Positions 1 to 10,439 of a stretch of DNA of 64,000 bases are shown piece after piece (the first letter of the stretch is position 1; each line of letters begins with the position of its first letter). The DNA lies in the NCBI GenBank assembly GCA_902806595.1, contig CADCXC010000037.1, forward strand, positions 930,001-994,000, written 5' to 3'. A model generated the notes under the pieces. The model saw only the letters and a list, made by a program, of their open reading frames with translations, had not been told where the DNA came from and searched no databases. The stretch is from Pyrenopolyporus hunteri (taxonomy: Eukaryota > Ascomycota > Sordariomycetes > Xylariales > Hypoxylaceae). The translations under genes and the position numbers were made by a program.

Positions 1-2835
1 ATCCCCACCGTCTAGGCTCACCAGTGGGAGGATCAAGCGGTGATGCAAGTTGGAAGTGTCCATTAGCCCTTTACTCTAACTCTCTGGATTGGTGTTTCGT
101 CAAACGGGTATCCATCGAATAGGTGCGCATAGGTTGATTACTTGTAGGTTCAACGCCTACGAAAGGCTCAAGGGACAGAACTAATATCATTAGGGGAGTA
201 CCGATCTCTTGTGCTTGTGACCGAATCTCGGGAGGAAGTCCGATTTTATCAAGACGCGTTAAAATATGTTCATCTGCCAAGGAGAGCTGCATAAAGCAAG
301 CCTCAGCTGCCGTTCACTAGGCTAATCACGTGGGCCATATCGTGGCGATGCTGGCCGGCCAACCCAATCAGGAAACGAAATAACCACATGTGATTGGTTC
401 TTTCCAGCCACCCCATGAGCTAGATTAGACTCTCCGGCTGCTTCACCCTAGAGCCGCCCGGCTTCGCCTCCTACCTAATTACCTGGATAGAGACACACGG
501 CTAGTTAATGAAACACTAGGTACCTATGGATGTCACTCAGGTTTGCGATGAGCCAGACCGGACTGAAGAGACTCTCCTATAAAGTCGCATACAAGACTGT
601 CCCAGCCTCGACTCAAGCATACCTACCGTCACGTGTCTCGGAGATAACCACGTGATGTGGTCGCCAACTTCAAGCGACCGGCTTCATAGCGATGGCTTCG
701 CGGCGGTCGCCTTCTTAGCCATCTTTCTCGTATATACCGTCTTTCTAACGGTCGTGGACGCCTTGGGGCCACGATAGGAACTGTAAGACCAGAAAAGGGC
801 ACATGGATAGGGAGCAACCGAGTGGTCAGTTCCAAGTTCCTCCCAGACCTGCCTTGAACGACCGAGCCTTACGTTGCCAGCATACACCTACGGACCATAA
901 CACCTACTTACGCTACGGATTTAAAAACTCGAGAAAGGGGAGGAGTTAACATACCATCCAATCTCCTTCCCAAGCTATCATTCATGACCGATGCGTATTC
1001 CTCTACGACCTATGGATCGACGTCGTAGCAGGCGTCGTATGTTAGGCGATCTAGGAAATGAATAAATAAATGTAGGTTAGCGCAACACTCCAATAGATAT
1101 TCGTAATTTTCTCAATTGCAATAGCACGCACACGCACACGCACAACTATATTTCGTAGCAAGCAAGAAAGACAGGCTGGGGTCGCGACGTTGTCTAGCTA
1201 GGTCTAAGTAATAGCATGTAGGTACTACCTCAATCGTGGGTACCATATGGCTCATGCTATTACTTGAAGATTTTGAACCCTACCTAGGTAGACAACGAAT
1301 GAAAAACGTGCTACTTCCCATTTTTTCCCTTCTTTCCCTTCTTTTTATCGTCGCCGTCTATGGGCGGTGGATTTGCGGCTCTTTCGGCGGCCATTGTTTC
1401 GGCCAGCTATTATCAAAGTCTTAGAATAATGATGCTAATGGGGGACAATGCTCAAAAACCTACCTCGCAATCTCGGCATGGCTCACTCTTCAGGTGAACC
1501 TGTTCGTGTACCGCGCATATTGTCTGATGCGCGGTGCAAATACCGCCGTTTCGACGGCAGTTGCCGTTTCGCTGCATGGGGCAGTGATGCCTGCCCGTCG
1601 TACTCTTTCGTTGTTTAACCATTTTGAACAGTAGCTTTACTAAATATTTTCTTAAGTCAGACAGAGAGATTCGATTACCTATAACTTCGTGTGCCAGATA
1701 CGAGATGCAACATACCTTATGGTTTTAGAAACTAGGTGTAGGGTGGGAGGGATAGGGGAGGGTGTTGCTTCGTGGGGTAATAGGGGTTGGTTCAAGAATA
1801 TGGATTTTGGGAGGGGATGTGAAGGATGTAAAAATCCAGTGTTAATGCAGAATGACAGAAACAAAACTCTCCAGTCTGGGTGAAGGCCTCTTGTTTTTAT
1901 ACGGGATGGTTAGACCTCTGGAACACGGGCCGTTGCTAGAGTCGGAGGTTGTTTGTCGTTCCTGCCCTCCGCTCTCTCAATTCACCGGCAACCAAGCGCT
2001 CCGGAACGACAACAACAACGACAACGAGGAAGGAGCGGGCAAACAACCGTAGATACGTACACGCCTCGTATCGCCCATGTGGCCTGACCATACAGTGTTG
2101 GAATAGCGAATACCCAGAACATGTTCCACAGTGCTCACTATTGTACCTACTTACCTAAGTATTTTATTTGTCTTGTCGGTTTCCTCAAAGCCCTTCTATC
2201 TGAGCATTTTTATGTACATCGTCTAGGCCCGGCGGTCCAGACTAAGTATTTTTGTTTTGAAACAAGTCCTAGGTGTCTGGCCCGATTCGTTCATGCACAG
2301 ATTCTATCTTCATAGCAATATGAACGTCAAGGTTTATCAAATAGAAAAAAATAACAATCAGAGGTAAATAATCTTGTGGCCTATAACACCGCGTTATCGC
2401 GAGATCTATAATAAATAAGTACACTATATGAGTGACGTCTGGAGTATGAGTACTATTCGAGTTCGGAGGACCTAACAAAGCTCAGTTGTTTGATCATCCC
2501 ACCTTGATTCCCCTATAATCTAGGTAGGTATATTTGTCGAATGAAGTCCACCGAAGTTATAAACCGGAATTTAAGGGGGATGTTCGCTATTATAATAACA
2601 CAGAATGCTACGTCCAACGCGCATGGCGTTGGGACTGGTGATTAGGGACACGTTTCTATTAGATAGCTATATTGGGTTGGTAGGTATAGAGATATTAGCT
2701 ATTGTTTAAGTAAGTAGGTAGGTAGGTAGGTATGCATCGACTTTGATAACTATGGTAAGAACCAATTTTCTGGTTCATCTTATCCCTATGAGACTCCGTA
2801 GTAATCCCACTCCATGCCATAGCATTCCGGTCTTC
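1..2835. other. Intergenic, no supported gene
   Basis: No family is recognised on either strand. A 73-codon frame with a true ATG lies on the minus strand at 71-292 and has protein-like composition, but it has no clear splice partner or known motif. A CA-rich microsatellite lies near 1129-1145 and a GGTA tetranucleotide array at about 2709-2732. The rest is unstructured to the eye. Confidence 0.5.
2709..2732. repeat. GGTA tetranucleotide array
   Basis: About five consecutive GTAG/GGTA units. This is one of many arrays of the same motif family that recur through the intergenic DNA of this window, for example near 7335, 16490-16700, 20640, 23703, 24633, 31902 and 58292. Confidence 0.8.
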
Positions 2836-4239
2836 CTAAATAAGAAGACTCACGTCATTCCAGGTAGTGCTGCTCTCATTCTGCCATGTAGTGATATCCT
2901 GGACATTCCATGCTGTGCTGTTGTAGTCTTGAATAGTAATGGAACTCTCCGTCGCTTTGACGGGTCCGCTCCGATTTAACCGATCTAGGTCATTTTTCAT
3001 TCTCGTGGCAAAGCTGATTTGCTCGATAGGAGGGACCTTGTCTTGGTTATTTTTAATGGAGTCCCACTCCTCTAACATCTCCTCGGCTTCCTTGTAGTCC
3101 TCGTTAGAGTATATACTATCGATAGCAAAGCGAACGAGTCGCCTCGCAAGTCGATAAATGGGTGAGTAGGCGAATCGAGCATAGTCTGAACCGGCGGCAT
3201 GCTCGAAGAGCCGTTTCAGTTGGTGCGACTCCCATGTTAGCGGCTCCTCGTTCGCACGGCTTTCGTCGTCATCCTCGTCGTTGTTCCAAGTCCATATCCA
3301 GAGTGGTGGCTTGCAACACATGAATTGGGGGGCGAAGACGGCGCTGTCCCAATCGAGAATGGCGGAGATGATGGGTTGGTCGATATCTGATGCCGGGTTG
3401 GCTAGTATGTTGCGCGGTTCTAGATCAAGGTGTGCTAACGAGATATAACAATCTGTGAACCATCCTTTTTCTGCCAACCACGAAGTCATATCGCAGAATT
3501 GGTCTAAGAAATAAGGCCGGAGCATGGAATTGGGCCTTGTTTTTAGCTCGGAAGCTTTTTGGTCCATGAAGATGTCTATTAACATCTTGCGGATATTTGG
3601 GGGCCCCGGAAAGCTCTCAAACGTTTCGGTTGGTGGGAAACAGGCGGGACTTAGGAGTGGTGATTTGAGCGGCGTCGTGTCCTCTCTAGGCGGTACTAAT
3701 ATCGCGGCTTCCGAGCTTATGGTGTGTAGTAATTCAGAATAAATATGGCCGAGTTCCCATGCAACTCTGCATTTCTGCTCGTGGGTAAGATCCGCGTATG
3801 ATGATGCTAAGTTCGTTCCTGGAACGCGGTTCTGGATCATGTATTTGGTATTGAGCTCATTGTCGTCGGTTTCATCGAAACTAATGACATCGGGAACGGA
3901 GATGGCACAGTGCTGGCGCAGAAATCGCAAGACGCTGATTTGGTTGTCTAACGGCTCGTCCGAATATCGGGGGATGCGTAGGACGTATCGGACGGCGGCG
4001 TCGGATTGCTGGGTGCTCCGCCGAGAGAGACCGATAATGCGGTTGTATCCACCCCCAACCATACGCTCCACGGTGATCTCGTCGGCCTTGGCATTAGGCC
4101 AGATCTTGTGGAGAGCGAAGTCGAGCACACGGGGACTGAACGTAACAAATGGCTCTTCATTGGTGTAGATGACGGATGAAGAATCCGACTCGACGTCAGA
4201 ATCGGCGTCATAATCCAATAATGTACTGGAGGAAGACAT
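2836..4239 (-). CDS. Aminoglycoside phosphotransferase (APH)-like kinase-fold protein
   Basis: A single-exon protein of 467 residues from the ATG at 4239; the frame stays open upstream but has no earlier ATG. The fold is that of the APH / fungal phosphotransferase family. Visible marks are a glycine-rich loop-like segment near residue 61 (MVGGGYNRIIG), the Brenner-type catalytic motif HLDLEPRN near residue 270 (H-x-D-x4-N) and the metal-binding LDWD motif near residue 296. The first ~40 residues are Ser/Asp-rich and probably disordered. The substrate is unknown: fungi carry many such paralogues, and drug phosphorylation should not be assumed. The family is usually 350-550 residues, so this copy looks complete, and all three key motifs are present. 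It has no close neighbour that suggests a pathway. Confidence 0.85.
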   Translation of the reverse strand: MSSSSTLLDYDADSDVESDSSSVIYTNEEPFVTFSPRVLDFALHKIWPNAKADEITVERMVGGGYNRIIGLSRRSTQQSDAAVRYVLRIPRYSDEPLDNQISVLRFLRQHCAISVPDVISFDETDDNELNTKYMIQNRVPGTNLASSYADLTHEQKCRVAWELGHIYSELLHTISSEAAILVPPREDTTPLKSPLLSPACFPPTETFESFPGPPNIRKMLIDIFMDQKASELKTRPNSMLRPYFLDQFCDMTSWLAEKGWFTDCYISLAHLDLEPRNILANPASDIDQPIISAILDWDSAVFAPQFMCCKPPLWIWTWNNDEDDDESRANEEPLTWESHQLKRLFEHAAGSDYARFAYSPIYRLARRLVRFAIDSIYSNEDYKEAEEMLEEWDSIKNNQDKVPPIEQISFATRMKNDLDRLNRSGPVKATESSITIQDYNSTAWNVQDITTWQNESSTTWNDVSLLI

Positions 4240-7200
4240 CTGGAGTTGTGTGGATGGTGACCGACGAGTAGAGTTGGTGGAACTTGACGGTTCGGTGGTC
4301 TTGGTATTGGTGCGGGGCCGATTCTGGTTCAGGTAGTTGATTGAGGACGGGATGGAGAACACCGGGGAAAAAGTTGATCTGGGGAAATTTTGGTGTAGGA
4401 AAAAGAATCGGGGGGATTTTTGAAGGAGGAAAGCACCGAGAGAGATCCGAGGTGGGGCTTTCTGCGGCTGTCGTGTTTGTGCGTTGATTTAGAGGTAGTT
4501 GCGGAAGCTATGTGTAGAAAGCACGTTGCTCTTGCAAACGGTGGGAAAACTAGAGGTTTGTCGAAAGGTTGCCTAATTAGGAAATCGCCCACCAACCGAA
4601 GAAAATAAAATAAAATAAAAATCGTGGCGTTCTACTTGGGTAATCGGACACTCGTCCGTGACATATATTGCCGTGAGCACGATTAGACTTCAACCCTCAA
4701 TCTGGTGACACACTCTTTGATTGAAAACACTGTGTACCAACGATATCCGCGCAGATATTATTCACAAAGGAAACGTCCGGTATGTTCTCTGGAACAAAAC
4801 CAATGTACCTATTTTATGGAGGAGATGCTAAATGTAAACCACCTATTTTGAAACTCAAGAAATTTACTTGACTTGACGACGGAAAAGTGAGAAACAATAT
4901 GAACCCTAGCTACCAAGTACCTGATATTATTCCTGATATTATTAAAGTCATTATAGAAAAACGCTACACGTCAGGTGTAAAGAGCCGATAGATGTTTGTA
5001 CAATGTGACATAGACGCCCCCCGCGCTATTCGCCGAGAGGAAGTGCATCGGCAAGAGGATTGTTTATCGGTGTCAATATCTTAGGTAATCTACAGCACGT
5101 TTTTTAATATATGCCACTCGGTCGAGTAAATTAAGATAGAACCCTATTGGTAAACGGTACATATGCATGCGCCCGGCAGGTAACCCACATGTATGTATGA
5201 TATGGAGATGGTTCTCTACCGTGTTCTTCGCTTTGTCTTCTGTGCTACCGCACGAAGAAGATTTCTAACAGATTCTTATTACATGGCATATCTAAACGTC
5301 CGTATAACCTTACATATGTACCTACCTACCTAGGTCAGTTCTTGTGAGCTCCCGTAGACCCAACAGAAACAATTTCCATAGATTCCCACCGCCGCACGCC
5401 TTCATGCATTAACAAGTTGCGCAGTCAGCAGACGGGATCGTGACCACAGTCTGGGGGAGGGGAGGGCGATAAGTATGTAGTTGGACCACGCCTCACGTCT
5501 CTGGTAAAGTGCCTCCTACAACCAAGCTTCCTTTTCGTCGTAGGCAAGGCTTGTTTCGCCGCCGGGAGAGGCTACCGGATTTATACCCACCTCCTTATTA
5601 AAGAGCACGAGTCGTTTCCGAAGAGAATATTTAGACGTCGCGATAGCCTATAGACTAAATGCTCAATTGGTGGGGGAGCTGATCCTAGGGATCGGCCGAT
5701 TAGTTTCCGAAGAGAGGAAAAACCAAGCTTTGATGTGCCGTCGCAATCGACAGGGGCACGGAATCTTGAGGAGCAAGGTGGACATGGGCTGGGCCTGAGA
5801 GTCATGATATGTCACCCAACCTCGATTCCCCCAGGGAGCGCGCTGTAACGCTGTGTTACAGCTCGTCAACTACCTTATTTGGAGAGAGTAATTTCGCTCC
5901 ACGGTTTCACCAGGAGACGAGGTCGTCTCACAACCACGTCATTCCGTAGGGCAGAACTTCTTGATTATCCGTCGTCCATTTCTTTGCGCCCATTTCTTGC
6001 GCGGGGTCTGTGACGATCGCCGAGTGGCCGGTACACTGCGTGTGTCCACGTAAGACGCTAGAACTGGAAGGGAAAAGCAAGGCATAAGCAGAACCGGTGG
6101 CGGGATTGATAAGAATGCGCAAAGCACTCTCTCTCGGCCGGGCTGGCATGAAAAGCCCAACCACACCCGGCTCATACGTGGATCGAATGGAATTGAATCG
6201 AATCACGGCCAGAAGACGAGACCGCCACTATCTTTTCCTGCGAGGAGCGCGCGGTATTGCTGCCCTCGGGCGCATCCGTTAGATTGCTTTCTATTGCTTT
6301 CTATGTATTGCTTCTATTCTACGTAAATTACCTGCCTGACGTTAAGAGGCAGGTATGTCGACCTGCAAGAAGACTCGGCACCGACGTTGAATACCATAGT
6401 AGATGGTCGCACGGAAATGCGGTTGTGAATTGCGATACAATGTATTCGTGACAATGTTCTCTTCCTACTTTCCAACTTGCATGTATTCGCGACGAATTTT
6501 GAATAAATCAAGAAGTTGGGAGAGAAAAAGGAATGACTTGCCAGGATCTTGCAGCTGTACAGCAAAGTACCTTGGCACACTCGATCCCGTGTAGGGATAC
6601 CCGAAAATACAAGTGTGCGGATTTCCGACAGCCCCTGAAATCCTCTCCCCCCCCTCAGCTATTCGTTCTTCATACTGGGGCGGTCTGCCCGCGTCTTGTT
6701 CCTGCAGCCCTCGCACCGGTACCTGCATCTGGTAGTGCGTAAGAAAGAAGTCTGGCCTATCCTAGCTTCGGACCAGCCAGAAGCGAGCCCCATCCCGGGT
6801 GGCTCTGCTCTATCATTGGCCAGTTTCCTACCCCTGGGTTGCCATCGTAAACATGGTACAATTACAATGGAAGCACTGGATATTTTTCTAAGAGCCTTTC
6901 TTGGAAGGCTGACCACCTATATTTAGCAAGAAGCTGTTGATGTAAATGTAAATTTGGAAGGGAATGCCCAGAAAGAGGAAGAAGAATGTTGGATTCTCGT
7001 TTTATGCTACCCATATCAGAAGCCGCCAAGTGAAGCCCTTCGGTGGCCTTGGATATTGTGTTGATAGCCTTTCATATAGGTAGGTAGTTTACATGAGTGG
7101 TACACGTATGGACGCAACATACTTACATATACTGTAGGCATTTGGGCGTCCGTAGATAATATGTAGGTAAGTACCTCATCTACCTATGCAGGTTAGGTGG

Positions 7201-8357
7201 TTCATGTTACAGTAGAGCGCAAGTACATACCTACACGTATGTACCTACATACATGTAGGTAATAAGAAAAAAAAGAGCCAATAGGAAGCAACGGGTCCGG
7301 ATAGAGCCATTCTCACGATTGTTGGAACTATTGGGTACCTAGGTATGTAGGTAGGTAGGTACATAAACGCAGGTGCTGGATACATGTAGCTGGTGGATAT
7401 GTAGGTGCTGCGGTACGAAGTAGCTTGGTACAAAATTGCGAATCGATTTACTGTGATCGGATTGACACTGAGTACGGTACCTGCGCGATTCTTCCCAGTC
7501 TTGGCGCCTAGCGTGGCCCTAAATAGCACCTCCTGCAGCTGGAAAGCCTACAAGGTGGACCTGGAAGCGGCTGGCCAGGCAAGTCTAGCCACTGACAGGG
7601 TTGGAAACACCCCTGCGCATCTGCCCCTGGCGCCCCACAGCTATCCCGATTGCTGGATGAACTTACAAGTACAGAGTACATACGAATGGGAAGTCGCTCA
7701 CAGAGTCAGCAACATAAAACTCATCGACCGAACCTGTCACTCGTTCTTTTTTTTACCCTCATCACCGTCTTTTTTTCTTCTTCTTCTTTCCCCTCACGGT
7801 TCTCCTATTTGAGGATCACCGCTCTCTTTCTCATCCCCCCCCAGTCCGTTCATTTTTCTTATTTCGTGTACATTTCCGCCATCCGGTCGCCAGCTTCGAC
7901 CACCTCCCCACCGTCTCGCCTAGTCGTGACAGGCCTCAACTTGCAATAGCCTACCTTACAGAGTGCCGCCCCGTGCGTTGTCCCCGTTCTCGTTTAACGT
8001 CGCACGCCCGTGACCCATCCACGGCCAACTCGCATCGCCCAAGGGCGCAATATAACTCATCAAACTCGCATCCATTCTTTCTGCGTCTTTGATAGACTGC
8101 ACGACACTGCTTCCCGTCTTGTTGCCGGTACCACTACGCAGCGCGTACAACAACTCTGCGACGGATTCATTCATTTTCTGATAGCACAGAGCATCAAAAG
8201 GTTGACGCATCTTTCCCTCCTTTTGACTGGACTGTTGGCACCTTAACGCTCCTTCGACGGAAATTGCAACACCGACTCCGAGGAGAAAGGAGAATTCGAC
8301 CTACAATAACCATAGAATATCAACAACAAATATTCTGACCTCAGACATTCATTCAAG
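4240..8357. other. Intergenic, 4.1 kb without a supported gene
   Basis: Only short unrelated frames occur here, none with a recognised motif. The first part is the 5' side of the kinase gene, with a short AAAAT run near 4601-4620. A GGTA array lies at about 7335-7362. The last ~600 bases are CT-rich and probably form the promoter and leader of the GH128 gene. Confidence 0.5.
7740..7870 (+). promoter_or_regulatory. CT-rich leader/promoter tract upstream of GH128 gene
   Basis: A long pyrimidine-rich tract (runs of T and TTC/CTT) lies about 500 nt before the GH128 start codon. Pyrimidine tracts of this kind are common near transcription starts of highly expressed filamentous fungal genes. The assignment rests on composition and position only. 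Confidence 0.3.
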
Positions 8358-9713
8358 ATGCATTCCAAGTTTAGCGTCTTGGCTCTTTGTGCCGCCGCTT
8401 CGGTAAACGAGGTTGCCGCTAGCCCTCTACATCGTCATAAGCATAAGAGGGAGATCGTATGGGCCGCAACTGACGTCGTCGTCGTTACCGAATGGGTCAC
8501 CCACACCGTCACTGCTACTGCTGGCGCTCCGGAGCCTACTCTCCCTCCGCCGCTGCCCACTGTGACAGAGACTCCTCCCATCGTCGAGGCCCCTGTGGAG
8601 GCCCCTGTGGAGGCCCCTGTAGAGGCTCCCGAGCCCCCGGCTGAGAATCCTCCCCCTCAGGATCCGCCCGCCGAAAACCCGCCTCCTGAGAACTCGCCTC
8701 CCGAGAGCCCTCCTGCCGAGAGCCCTCCTGCCGAGGAACCCGCTCCTGAGACTCCTCCTCCAGCAGACCCCCCCGCCGAGACTCCGCCTCCGGCAGACCC
8801 TCCGGCCGAGACGCCTCCCCCTCAGGATCCTCCTGCTGAGACACCTCCGCCTCAAGACCCTCCCGCTCCAGAGCCTGCACCAGAGACTCCGGCTCCTGCT
8901 CCGGCAGAGCCCCCTGCTCCAGAGCCTACCCCTGAGGCGCCTGCTCCTCCTCCCCCAGCCGACACACCAGCCCCTCCGCCGCCCCCGCCTCCCCCGGCAG
9001 TAAGCAAGCGAGGTGCTGCGTACAACGACGCAAACCTCGTCAACACTCTCACTGGTCAAACTGACAAGATCTCGTGGGCATACAACTGGGGGTCTGACTC
9101 TGGTGGCCTGCAGGGCAACATTGCCTACTTCCCTATGCTCTGGTCTCCCGCGCCTGATCACTCTAACATCTGGGACGAGAAGGCGGAAGCTGCTATTTCT
9201 GCAGGAGCCGGGGCCCTCCTCAGCTTCAACGAACCCGATTTCCCCAGTCAAGCCAACATGTCCCCCCAGGATGCCGCGAGCGCCCATATCCAGTGGATGA
9301 ACAAATACGCTGGGAGAGCTAAGATTAGTTCTCCGGCTATTACCAGCAGCCAGAATCCGGGCCAGGGTATTGACTGGCTCAACCAGTTCTTCGGCGCATG
9401 CGGTGGTCAATGCCAAGTCGACTTCTGCGCCGCCCATTGGTACGGTCCTGGAGGTGATGAGGGTGCGAATCTCTTCTTGGATCACATTAAGAACGTCCAC
9501 GATGCTTGCCAAGGCAAGCCTGTTTGGGTCACTGAGTTTGCGGCTGAGAATGGTGATATCGACGGATTCATGAGGACCGTCACCCAGAAATTAGACAGCG
9601 ACGAGTTTGGCTTCGTTGAGAAGTACGCGTACTTCTGGGTCAGCCAAGGCAGCCTCATGACTTCGCCAACGGACCTGAGTTCCTTCGGCAGAATCTTCGC
9701 CGGTCTCTCATAG
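8358..9713 (+). CDS. Secreted GH128 (Asl1-like) beta-1,3-glucanase-type protein with Pro-rich linker
   Basis: A single-exon protein of 451 residues. It has a signal peptide (residues 1 to about 21), a short HRHKHKR stretch that may be a Kex2-type site, then a segment containing VVVTEWVTHTVT that is common in fungal wall proteins. Next comes a Pro/Glu/Ala linker of about 160 residues (56-215) built from EAPV, ETPPP and QDPPA units. A second dibasic site, SKRG, lies at 216-219 just before the catalytic domain. The domain resembles Asl1-like glycosyl hydrolases of family GH128. The predicted acid/base is Glu in SFNEPD (about 292) and the nucleophile is Glu in VTEF (about 393). Family members cut beta-1,3-glucan, so a role in wall remodelling is likely. 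The linker may span the wall or be removed by Kex2. The catalytic domain looks complete. Confidence 0.92.
   Translation: MHSKFSVLALCAAASVNEVAASPLHRHKHKREIVWAATDVVVVTEWVTHTVTATAGAPEPTLPPPLPTVTETPPIVEAPVEAPVEAPVEAPEPPAENPPPQDPPAENPPPENSPPESPPAESPPAEEPAPETPPPADPPAETPPPADPPAETPPPQDPPAETPPPQDPPAPEPAPETPAPAPAEPPAPEPTPEAPAPPPPADTPAPPPPPPPPAVSKRGAAYNDANLVNTLTGQTDKISWAYNWGSDSGGLQGNIAYFPMLWSPAPDHSNIWDEKAEAAISAGAGALLSFNEPDFPSQANMSPQDAASAHIQWMNKYAGRAKISSPAITSSQNPGQGIDWLNQFFGACGGQCQVDFCAAHWYGPGGDEGANLFLDHIKNVHDACQGKPVWVTEFAAENGDIDGFMRTVTQKLDSDEFGFVEKYAYFWVSQGSLMTSPTDLSSFGRIFAGLS
8584..8998 (+). repeat. Coding repeats of the Pro-rich linker
   Basis: Within the GH128 gene, imperfect tandem units encode VEAP (12-nt period near 8587-8635) and then ETPPPADPPA / ETPPPQDPPA (30-nt period). 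The near-identical units suggest expansion and contraction by slippage, so linker length probably varies between strains. Confidence 0.85.
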
Positions 9714-10439
9714 GACACCTTACTAGAGGGTATCGTTCCTGTTCTTTCATAACGTTTTGTTTTACCTGTTTTGCGTTTTAGGGAAGACGGCTTCTGCATT
9801 GCGAAGGATTATAAAATCGTGGGCACTTCATTTCTTTGTACATACTTCCACGGCTCTCGTGATTGGGCCAACTGAATATCTGGACCTGCTTTGCTCGTAG
9901 ACACGTGAAGGATCTCTCAGGATCAAGGCAGATTCACGAAGATATGAAAACAACGAACTGAAATGGAAAACATTAGCCTTGTGCTGAAGCTTAGCTTGGC
10001 CATCTTCCTTCTCGTCTTGCAACTTGTGATGTCCTATGTTTACCTACCTTAGGTACAAAGTCTTCAATACATCGTGCTGGTAACCGGATCCGAACTTAGT
10101 TGATATTCTGATTGGAAAGCGTATGGAGTAACGAGAGGTAAGCGTATCGTCACCGAGCTAGCCTACATGCTACTATACATGCTCATCATTAGACATTAAA
10201 ACTCCAAGAGTACGGACAAGATATCAAAACAATCCCGACCCAGCCATCCCAGACGCAACTTCTTACCTGCCGCGATGTAAACACCCAACTCGCCACCACC
10301 CCATCCTACCCTACTCCCCCCATTTTCTGGCCTACTTGTAAAGGTCGTCCGAACCGTATCTTCATACTTACCACCATCACATTTTCCCTCTCCCATTCTT
10401 TTACCCCTTCTCCCTCAACCCCTTGTTCTCTTACCAACT
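9714..10439. other. Convergent 3' intergenic region
   Basis: This lies between the stop codons of two convergent genes. It contains no recognisable gene; a CT-rich stretch near 10300-10440 flanks the end of the minus-strand membrane protein gene. Confidence 0.5.

Noticed and set aside
71..292. 73-codon minus-strand ATG frame at the window edge
   Set aside because: Composition is gene-like, yet there is no motif and no exon partner inside the window.
8427..9512. 361-codon minus-strand frame opposite the GH128 gene
   Set aside because: It is an Arg/Gly-rich antisense shadow of the Pro-rich linker and has no independent signal.
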